A stretch of 64,000 nucleotides of DNA from Platanthera guangdongensis (lineage: Eukaryota; Streptophyta; Magnoliopsida; Asparagales; Orchidaceae), in the NCBI GenBank assembly GCA_039583875.1, contig CM077164.1, forward strand, positions 70,835,628-70,899,627, in the 5' to 3' direction. Shown here piece after piece: positions 55,223-64,000 of the stretch. The translations under genes and the position numbers were made by a program. The notes beneath the pieces were generated by a model. The model ran no database searches. It saw only the letters and a program-made list of their open reading frames with translations, and was not told the DNA's origin. Positions within the stretch are counted from its first letter, which is position 1; each line of letters begins with the position of its first letter.

Positions 55223-56625
55223 TGTTGGGTACATTGGAATAAATGTACCTGATTTGAAGAAGCCTCACCCTACTCAATGATATACATCAAGATGTATTTG
55301 ATGTATTTTGAGTTACCTTGTGTAGGTTAAGTAATTGCAGGGAAAGCTTAAAAGTTTCTAAGTCCATGTGTCGACACCCAGAAGAAAAGTGTCGACACTT
55401 AAGAAGGCTTGTGTCGACATCCAGAGAAGCAGTGTCGACACTTGGAGTAATTGTGTCGACACCAGGAATACAGAGTCGACACCTGAAGAAAAGTGTCGAC
55501 ACATACAGGCTGTGTCGACACACAATGAAGAAATATCCAGAGAAGCTGTGTCGACACTTATAAGCAGTGTCGACACCCAGAGGAACTTTGTAGACATCAG
55601 AAAGTGTCGACACTAGGAGGCTGTGTCGACACTCAGCAAAACATCAACAAAGTTCAAGTACAAGTGTCGACACTAGGAGGCTGTGTCGACACTCAGCAAA
55701 CTTCAACAGAGTTTAAGTACAAGTGTTGACATAATGAAGAATGTGTCAACACACAGCAAAATTCTCAACACATGAAGAAAGTATCGACACTAGGAGGCTT
55801 ATTCTGTCAACAGAAGATGATGATCAACACAATCAGAGGAAGATTAACAACAATCAATTGAAGTGATCAGAAGATCTAAGAAGTTGGAGAGAGAGAGAGA
55901 GAGCTCCTTCTAAGAAGACAGCTGTGGAACCAGGCTGTGAAGAAAGTTTCAGATTGAGATCTGATTCTTAAGTCAGCAGTGATTGAAGATCATCTGCATA
56001 GAGACTCAACCCTACTGTGTTCTAAATTCAAGAAGGTTTGAAGGAAGCCAAGGGAGGTTGATCTCAGCAAAGTTCTTCCAAGAACTCATCAAGAAACCTG
56101 TCAACTCTTCTCTCTTATTCTGAGTTGTGGTTATATTCATTGTAATTTTAATTTCTTGTAGGATCCTAAGGGATCTGAGTTGTAAGCCTGAAATTATAAA
56201 GGCTGAGTGGTAGGGCCTGTGTGCCTAAGTGTAGGAGATTCTTTTCTCTGAGTGTAGGCCTTGTTGAGGGCTGAGTGTAGGCCTTGTTGAAGGCTGAGTG
56301 TAGGTCTTGGTGAAGACTGAGTGGTAGGGCTGTGTGCCTGAGTTGTAGGAACCTGTTTGGGGTTCTGAGTGTAAGATCTGAGGATCTGAGGATTAGTGGA
56401 GAAGTTGGGCCGAATCTAGTACACTACTAGATAGGCGAAGGGGGAAAGTGGATGTACCCAGACCTCGGGGAACCACTATAAAACTGTGTGTAATCTGTGT
56501 GTGGCTGATTCTATGTATGCTGTTTTTAATTCTGTGAATTCTGTGATTAAATCTGCCTTACCGTTTATAATGATTAAGGTCACCTATTCACCCCCCCTCT
56601 AGGTGATTAGGTACAATTTCTTTCA
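55223..56625 (+). mobile_element. Sire-1 3' LTR
   Basis: TGTTGGGTAC...TTTCTTTCA, 1403 bp. It keeps the canonical TG...CA ends that the 5' copy has lost. The array is at about 55370-55800. Confidence 0.93.
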
Positions 56626-56630
56626 CTTCC
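56626..56630. repeat. Sire-1 target-site duplication, right
   Basis: CTTCC, matches 46053-46057. Confidence 0.92.
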
Positions 56631-57095
56631 TCAAGTTAATGAAGCTAGTGTGCAACTGTTGAGGGGGAGCAAGCCCAACAACTATAATGGGATTGAGTTA
56701 AAGTGGGGAGATCAACCCCAGACAGATATGGGGAGAAAAACTGCACAAAAATCTCCCTATTACAGAAGTCAAAAAGGGGGAGAGTAGTCAGGGGAAAGAA
56801 GAAAAGACTTGATCAAGACCTAACCAAGACATGACCAAGCCAAGATGCAGGAAGGTCAAAGCTAGGTGGTGCTTAAGTTGCTTTAGCACTAGAATACTAA
56901 GGGTGTCTCACCCAGGAGAAATGTGGCTTGCGACTGGCAGCATGCCAGGGGGAGTAAGTAATTCTCCACAGGCTAGAGAAATGTTGTAACATTTCCGAAC
57001 TCTAATGATGTTACACAAGTTTTAGTTTTTATGTTGAATATGCTGTGTATGTCAATGACCTATTTTATTGATCAAGCAAAGTTTTGACTTCTTCA
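56631..57095 (+). mobile_element. Sire-2 3' internal region
   Basis: This resumes Sire-2 after the Sire-1 insertion. It is non-coding, with GGGGGAG-type purine clusters, and leads to a polypurine tract (57096-57108). There is no room for an env-like ORF between RNase H and the LTR, so that ORF is absent from Sire-2. Confidence 0.75.
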
Positions 57096-57108
57096 AATAG
57101 GGGGAGAT

Positions 57109-59140
57109 TGTTGGGTCAATTGATCCCAATGTCCCAGATTTGTAAGAAGTCAAATTGGTCAATGACATAAATACAAAGTTATATTTGATGTGTGCCTAAG
57201 TTCATGCATACAGGTTGTCCTTGATTGGACAGGTGAGCAAAAAGAGTAAGCTGGAAGTCAGATAATTTGACAAAGGCAAAAGTATTGAGACCGTTGAGAT
57301 AGCTGAGAAGAATGTCTTAGCATAACTTCTTATACAGCTGAGAAGCTCAATGCAAAGCATTGAGAGAAGTGTTGGTCTCAGAAAAACTGCTGAGACAGGA
57401 GATAGTATAAGCTGTGAAGAAGGAAGCATTGAGATAGTTGAGAAGAAACCGCCGAGACAGGAGATAGTCTCAGTAGTGAAGAAGAAACATCTGAGATAGC
57501 TTAGAAGAAACCGCTGAGATAGGAGATAGTCTTAGCTGTGAAGAAGAAATCGTTGAGACAGTTGAGAAGGAACCACTGAGACAAAGCCAACAGAAATTCT
57601 CTAAGTCCAGAATCGTTGAGTGAAGCAGGTTCACTCAACGCTTCTAATAAAGAGATAAGTCAGCATGCGTTGAGTGACTTAACATCAATCAACACTTAAT
57701 GTGTTCTAGAATTTTTCTAAGTCTAGAAAGTGATGACCACTATTGACATCACCAGAAGTCAACAAGTCAAAGTATTTTATGCCGTTGCAGGAAAGCTACA
57801 ACAATACTGGATGATCACTGCTGACGTCACCAGATATCATCAAAGTCAAAGTAGTTCATGCCATTGCGGGAAAGCTGCAGTAGCGCCGGAATCTACTATT
57901 TGTGCTCTTTTGAGGGAGGTGGTGCTCACCATCCTTAGATGGGCCCACACTAAAATTATGCCGTTGATTCAAATCAACATATATAAAAGCAAAGAGAAAA
58001 GGTGATTAGGGTTACGAAGAAAATACAAAAAATAGAGGCAGCTGGACTTTATCTTCTATGACAAGCTTGAAATCCAAGTCCACCAGTGCAAGCCAGCAAG
58101 ACAGAGAAAGATAGCTGAACTTTTCCAGTTCAACAAGTTTGTTCTTTGCAGAATAAGGTGGCTGATTCATTTAATCAGCAAGGAGAGATAGGTGTAGAAA
58201 ATAGTTATTCTTTAGTGTAGTAGAGAAGTAGTTAGTTGTAGAAGATGACTAATTCCTTCTACAATAAGAGGGATGGACTAATATCTGCACAGTCCAGCAA
58301 GTTAGACTCGGAGATTTATCTCTGAGTCAGTGTTTTAAATTTACTTCAACTTCTTGATTAAATTCCTGTAGGATTCAAGTTGTCTAATATGAGGTGTAGG
58401 GCCTTTTGTGCCTGAGTTGTAGGTGACTAAATAGTCACTGAGGCAGGTGTACTGCTGGGGTACTGAGGTAGGATCCAAGTATGGATCTAAGAGGAGGGTT
58501 GTCCTCCCAGCCTGAGAAGTAGGGCTAAGTGCCTGAGGTAGGTGACTATTGAGTCACTGAGCTGTAGGTGACAAGTGTGTTACAAAGCTGTAGGCCTTGG
58601 AGGAGGTTGAGCTGTAGGTGCCTAGAAGGGCACTGAGGTATGTACCTGGACGGGTACTGAGCTGTAGGAGTGCTGCAGCAATCTGAGAGTAGAGCCTTGT
58701 GCTTGAATGTGTAGGGCTGAAAATCCTGAGCTGTAGGCCTTAGAGATAAGGCTGAGGTTGGTGGTCTGTGGACCACTAAGCTGTAGGAGCACTGCAGGGA
58801 TTTGAGGAAGGAACCTTTGTGGTTCTGAGGTAGGGTTCTGAAGAGAACCTGAGTGTAAGGCCGAAGGCCTGAGGTGAAAGCTCTGAGGAGTATTTTGGAG
58901 GAGTTTGTGCCTTGTCTAACATAAGTTAGAAATGTGGGAGGGAAAGTGAATGTACCCAGTTGGGGAACTACTATAAATATCTGTGTGCCTTATTGTGTTG
59001 CTTGTTCTTCTCTTATATTGCAGGTACTAAGGACAAGTTCTAGATCACTTAGTAAGAAAATAGCAAAAAGACTTAAGAAATTTCAAAGACCTATTCACCC
59101 CCCTCTAAGTGACTAGCTAACTTTAAGTTAATAACTTTCA
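57109..59140 (+). mobile_element. Sire-2 3' LTR
   Basis: TGTTGGGTCAATTG...AACTTTCA, 2032 bp, with the same ends, polypurine tract and TATA context as Sire-1 but a different middle. It lacks GTGTCGACAC. Instead it has ~62-bp tandem units (57388-57580) and GAGCTGTAGG/GAGGTAGG short repeats (58390-58880). TATAAATA is at 58972-58979. Confidence 0.88.
57388..57580 (+). repeat. 62-bp tandem repeat in Sire-2 LTR
   Basis: About three units contain GCTGAGACAGGAGATAGT, then AGCTGTGAAGAAG and TTGAGATAGTTGAGAAG, each with a few substitutions. Confidence 0.8.
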
Positions 59141-59453
59141 CTAATTATACAGACAGACTCATCATATACAAAATGGGAATTTTTGGAGAATATTTTTCTA
59201 TAGTTTGTAAAAATTTAATAAATCATGTATGATTTAATTAGAGGGTCTACTGATCTCAAATACCTCCAATATTTTGGTAGTTGACCATTATGGTCATGTA
59301 TGACCCTGGTAAAAATTTCATCCCATTTGGGTTGATTTGTTTTGGATTTGTGTGACCAAAGTTTGGTCACATATGGGGAAAATTAGATCAAAGTGCACTT
59401 GAAGGGTGGTGTGTCCAATCCTCATCAAAAGGGATGGTTCATTGGCCACTGAT
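59141..59453 (+). mobile_element. X-family LTR fragment
   Basis: It aligns with about 1950-2270 of X ('aaaatgggaatttttggaga', 'ttcatcccatttgg', 'ttggccactgat'). It is host sequence between the Sire-2 and Ath-3 insertions. Confidence 0.8.
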
Positions 59454-59835
59454 GAGTTGTAAATATACCTATTTTTACATACACTAAAAAGTTATTTTTG
59501 TTTATTTCCTTTATTTTTAGTTAATTTTCTTCAATAAAATGTACTTTTTTAAATATTGTACTAACTTAGCTTTAAAATTATTTTCTGAAATTTTTCAGAT
59601 TTTGTCAAAATTCTAAGTACACGCCCGTGTAATTTAGGTCACGCACATGACCGGGGCGTATTGCTTTGAATTTCAACAAAGTTGCGGCACACAAAGAAAT
59701 TGCTGAACACGCCCCCCTACACGTCCATGTCCAATATAACACGCCTGTGACCAAGCCCCGTGTCACGCTAGCTCGACGTTTTACGCTCGAAGATCATCGA
59801 ACCAATCGACACGCCCGTGTCAAGATATGATACGG
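59454..59835 (+). mobile_element. Ath-3 5' LTR, 5' part only
   Basis: It starts TGATGAGTTGTAAATATACC, the sense-strand start of Athila LTRs, and runs into a decayed GACACGCCCGTGTC array (59615-59835). The remaining LTR, primer site and leader are deleted; the array joins directly to gag. Confidence 0.85.
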
Positions 59836-62800
59836 GCGTCATATTACACCGACCGAATTTGGACGATACTGGGTCCAGTATTGTTCGCTCGACGGTGGCG
59901 AACAATAATTTTGAGATCAAATCGAGCGTTATCCAAATGATCCAAAATGCCGTGCAGTTCGACGGACAGCCGGATGAGGACCCGAACGTTCATTTGTCTA
60001 GTTTTTGGAGATTTGCGACACTTTTAAGATCAATGTCGTCACTGATGATGCCATTCGTTTCCGCCTATTTCCATTCTCCCTCAGATCCAAAACTAAGGCG
60101 TGGTTGAATTCCCTCCCACGAGGATGTATCACCACCTGGCCGACCTTGCGGAACGGTCTTAACGAAGTATTTTCCGCCCTCCAAAACTGCAAAGTGTGGG
60201 CGGACATTTCTTCATTCGTGCAGAACGATTCCGAGTCTCTTTTTGAGACTTGGGAGCGCTTTAAGGAATTCCTCCTCAAGTGTCCGCACCACGCGCTGCC
60301 TGCATGGTTGCAGGTCCAAATCTTCTACAATGGGCTTAATTATCAGACGCGTCAAATGATTGACGCGGCTGCCGGGGGTACTTGAATAATAAGACCCCAG
60401 GTGGCCCAAGCTCTTATTGAGAGATGGCTATGAACGCCTACCAATGGAACGTCCCGCGGGGACATCCCAAGCAGGCGACCGGCCTCTTTGAAGTGGATGC
60501 TACTGCCCACTTAGCCCTTCAAGTTGAAAGGCTGACGAAGCAGGTGGCGGAGATGTCTGCTGCCTCCACCACTCCTCCTTAGGCGATTCCCCCTAATACT
60601 GGCGTAGCAAATGAATTCGTAGACTATGTGGGAAATGCTGGGCGACCTTCCTTCAACCCCAATAACAACCCTTATAGCAATAACTATAATCCGGGTTGGA
60701 GGAACCACCCCAACGTCTCATGGAACAATGCGAATAATGCACAGTGCCCACCCAATTCTTTCGCGCCCGGATTTCTGCCGCCTCCCCCTCTTCCAAAACC
60801 CTCCCCGATGGAGGAGAAATTTTCTAAATATATCGCTTCCAACGAGTCAAATATCCGGAACATCACCGGATCACTAAAAAACTTAGAACTTTAGGTTGGA
60901 CAGCTTGCGCGAATGATGTCCGAGCGCGCGCTCGGGGCACTGCCGGGAAACACGGAGCCCAATTCGCCGTAAAATATCAACGCTATAACCCTCCGTAGCG
61001 GAAAGGAGGTGATCGATCCAAAACGGACCGATCCTCAGGTACATATTTCACCTCCGACCCTTTTCCCCCTTCTTCGATTACGCCGCCTTTACAAATTTTA
61101 AATGAAAAATATTAAAACGCCCTTGCCATATCCGCACAAGCTCAATAGTGAGCGTAAGGATGCGCAATATGAAAAATTTATTTTATTATTAAAACAATTC
61201 ATATTAATGTTCCCTTCTGCGAGGCAATCTCTCGGATGCCTAAATATGCGAAATACTTAAAACAACTTCTTTCCAATAAACAAAAATTAGAAATATTTCG
61301 TATATTTCTCTTAATGCTGACTGCTCAGTGACTCTTACTAATAAATTGCCCTTGAAAAGAAATGACCCGGGACGGTTCTCCATCCCGTGCCTTTTTGGAA
61401 ATATATTAGTAAAATATGCTCTTGCAGATTTAGGCGCAAGCATTAATTTGATGCCATTCTCGCTCTTTCAAAAATTAGGTTTGGGCACTCCGACCCCTAC
61501 TAAAATGCGAATCCAACTAGCTGATCGCTCGATTAAGTTTCCCGTCGGGGTAGTGGAGGACGTACTTGTCCGAGTTGATAAGTTTATCTTTCCGGTAGAC
61601 TTCGTCATCCTGGACATCGAGGAGGACACTGATGTACCAATTATACTCGGTCGCCCTTTTCTCGCTACCTCCCGCGCATTAATTGATGTCAGTAATGGTC
61701 GTCTCCTCCTTCGGGTAGGAGATGACGAAGTTACTTTCTCTATTAATCCCTCCATAGGAGACTCATCATCGAGCGATGACTTTTGTTATAATTTAGACAC
61801 ATATCTCGGAGATTGTTCTTCTCCTATTTTTGAGTCTACTTTTTTAAACGACGATCTTTATGCCCTCGAAAATTTTAACTGCGATGAGGATACCTCTATA
61901 GACTTGCCTTTTGAACCAATTGGTAAGAAAGACATAGGAATTAAAACCTCGTTAGAAGAACCGCCCTGCCTTGAACTCAAACCCCTACCTGATTCACTAA
62001 AATACGCCTTTTTGGGGAAAGATGATACACTCCCTGTTATCATTTCTTCACATTTGAGCGAATCGGAGACTTCCGATTTATTGGGAGTTTAGCTTAAACA
62101 TCGCCACGCAATTGCATGGCAAATTTCTGATCTCAAAGGGATTAACCCGTCTTTCTGCACCCATAAGATTTTCCTTCTCGATAATTGCCACAAAACTATT
62201 CAGCCGCAGCGACGTCTTAACCCAAACATGAAAGACGTCGTTAAGGACGAAATTATTAAATTATTAGATGCGGGGATTATTTATCCCATATCGGATAGTA
62301 CGTGGGTTAGTCCCATTCACGTGGTGCCCAAAAAGGGCGGTCTTACCGTAGTGGAGAATGAGCACAATGAACTCGTCCCAACTCGTACTGTTACGGGTTG
62401 GCGGGTGTGCATCGATTATAGAAAACTAAATGACGCCACCCGTAAGGATCATTTCCCACTACCATTCTTAGACCAAATTTTAGAGCGTTTGTCCGGTCAT
62501 CCGTATTTTTGTTTTCTTGATGGATTATCAGGGTTTTTCCAAATCCCCATTCCCCCAATGACCAAGAGAAAACAACTTTTACCTGCCCGTTTGGTACCTT
62601 CGCATATCGAAGAATGCCATTTGGCCTCTGCAACGCGCCCGCTACATTCCAACGATGTATGCTGGCGATCTTTGGCGAGCTGGTAGGAGACATTATGGAA
62701 GTCTTTATGGATGACTTCTCTGTTTTTGGAAGCTCTTTCCCGTCCTGTCTTCGTAATTTAGATTGTGTCCTTCAGCGATGCGAGGACACGCATCTCGTTT

Positions 62801-64000
62801 TAAATTGGGAAAATGTAACTTTATGGTTCGAGAAGGTTTGGTTCTCGGCCATATGATTTCGTCTAAGGGGATGGAGGTCGATAAGGCCAAAGTTGTAATT
62901 ATCGAAAAACTTCCCCCGCCTTCCAACGTTAAATCTATTAGGAGTTTCTTAGGGCACGCAGGCTTTTATAGGCGTTTTATTCAAGATTTTTCAAAAATAA
63001 CAAAGCCGCTTACTCGCCTCTTGGAAAGGAATCAAATTTTGTCTTTGATAGCGAATGCGAGTCTGCATTTAATTTCATAAACAAAAACTTATCAATTCAC
63101 CTATTTTAGTGGCGCCTGATTGTACCCTTCCGTTCGAGATTATGTGCGACGCTAGTGATATTGCCGTAGGTGCCGTTCTTGGCCAACGTATAAATAAATA
63201 TTTTCATCCTATTTACTACGCTAGCAAGACACTCACTTCCGCACAAGGAAATTACACGACAACGGAAAAGGAACTTTTAGCCGTCGTATTTGCTTTCGAT
63301 AAGTTTCGCTCGTATATTACGCTATCAAAAGTTATCGTATTTACAGACCATTCCGCCTTAAAATATTTGTTAGCGAAAACGGACGCCAAACCCCGCCTTC
63401 TTCGATGGATCCTCCTCTTGCAGGAGTTCGATTTAGAGATCCGGGATAATAGGGGCGCGAAAAATTTAGCCGTCGATCACCTCTCCCGCTTAGAAAATCC
63501 CGCTGCGGAAGCGCTCGTCGAATCTGACATAAATGACAGATTCCTCGAGGAACGCCTCCTAGCCATAACTACTAGTTCCTCTTCCCCGCCGTGGTTCGCA
63601 GATTTTGCGAACTATTTAGTTGCGAGGGTGCTTCCAAAGACTTTTCAAGCCAGCAAAATAAGAAATTATTTTCTGACTTGAAATATTTCTTTTGGGAGGA
63701 CCCTTTTCTTTTTCGTATCTGTGCGGACCAAGCGGTCCGAAGATGTGTCGCGGGTGTGGAGTGCACGTAAATCCTTAAGCACTGCCACGAGGGTCCGGCT
63801 GGTGGGCATTATCAAGCTAACCGGACCGCGCGGAAGGCACTGGAGGCGGGCTTCTTTTGGATCACTCTATTCAAAGATGCTCACAATTGTGTGCGCGCAT
63901 GCGATAGCTGTCAGCGGTCGGGTAACATCTCTCGTCGCGACGAGATGCCCCAAAACATGTTTTTAGAGTGCGAAGTCTTCGATTTATGGGGCATAGATTT
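59836..64000 (+). pseudogene. gag-pol: Ath-3 gag-pol, broken and cut by the window end
   Basis: This is close kin of Ath-1 gag-pol on the plus strand, starting within gag at the [10 protein letters not shown] segment. Breaks include a one-base deletion near 60380, TGG to TAG near 60580, CAG to TAG near 60892, a TAG at 62089, and frameshifts near 61050, 62570, 62810 and 63040. The protease site DLGAS is intact (61328-62092 frame), which also runs through the gag-pol boundary uninterrupted (FLGKDDT...SDLLGV). RT FMDD, RNase H (63109-63681) and the integrase zinc region follow. The window ends just at the first integrase Asp motif (WGIDF). Confidence 0.92.

Larger units (their letters stand above)
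46058..56625 (+). mobile_element. Sire-1: full-length SIRE/Maximus copia retrotransposon
   Basis: The element is 10.6 kb with LTRs of 1400 and 1403 bp, exact TSD CTTCC, iMet primer site, gag, protease-integrase-RT-RNase H in copia order, an extra ORF after pol and a polypurine tract. The large gag with two zinc knuckles and the third ORF place it in the SIRE lineage. Frames are interrupted. The LTRs differ at a few per cent by eye, intermediate between Ath-1 and T. Confidence 0.95.

Overview
The window is intergenic, repeat-dominated DNA from a flowering plant with a large genome. Almost every base I can assign belongs to LTR retrotransposons inserted into one another, plus one DNA transposon. 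The lineages are angiosperm-typical: Athila-type Ty3/gypsy (tRNA-Asp primer site), Tekay/Del-type chromovirus (tRNA-iMet primer site, chromodomain), SIRE/Maximus-type Ty1/copia with a third ORF after pol, a Cassandra-like LTR carrying a 5S rRNA promoter, and a CACTA-like transposon. I see no intact ordinary host gene. Host-gene sequence appears only as fragments captured inside the CACTA element. Species cannot be decided from the sequence.

Layout, left to right. (1) 1-20451: a minus-strand Tekay-like LTR ('H'), running off the left edge. It is interrupted by a 5.3-kb probable solo LTR ('X', 29-5339) and by a small coding block with a CCHC zinc knuckle (6064-6275 plus 19774-20326) bounded by a 49-bp direct repeat. 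That block is itself split by a complete, young Athila element 'Ath-1' (6276-19768, minus strand, TSD ATACC, gag-protease and pol largely intact). (2) 20445-24915: a perfect 34-bp palindrome, a Cassandra-like LTR, then a gag-only Tekay-like element 'G' with an open 382-codon gag and no pol. (3) 24916-45377: an internally deleted Athila element 'Ath-2' (minus strand). Its right LTR is split by a CACTA-like transposon (29005-33961) carrying HVA22-like, LNK-like and exportin-4-like exon fragments, and by a complete but decayed Tekay element 'T' (34470-44483). (4) 45378-59140: a truncated SIRE element 'Sire-2' interrupted by a full-length SIRE element 'Sire-1' (46058-56625, TSD CTTCC). (5) 59141-59453: a scrap of an X-family LTR. 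(6) 59454-64000: a plus-strand Athila element 'Ath-3', lacking most of its 5' LTR and leader, truncated by the window end inside integrase.

How the parts work: each complete element is LTR promoter, tRNA primer site, gag, protease, reverse transcriptase/RNase H and integrase (order differs between gypsy and copia), polypurine tract, LTR. Ath-1 is closest to competent: a one-base deletion relative to Ath-3 splits an otherwise intact gag-pol. T, Ath-3 and Sire-1 are broken by stops and frameshifts. G and Ath-2 are non-autonomous forms that would depend on relatives for pol functions.

The most striking signal is regulatory. Athila and Tekay LTRs, unrelated by primer site and pol lineage, carry arrays of the same near-palindrome GACACGGGCGTGTC together with a TCGACGA/TCGTCGA module. 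In the Athila LTRs the array sits directly upstream of a TATA box. The SIRE LTRs carry arrays of a different palindrome with related half-sites (GTGTCGACAC). Sire-1 has a second copy of that array followed by TATAAATAG inside the element, just before its env-like ORF, which looks like an internal promoter.
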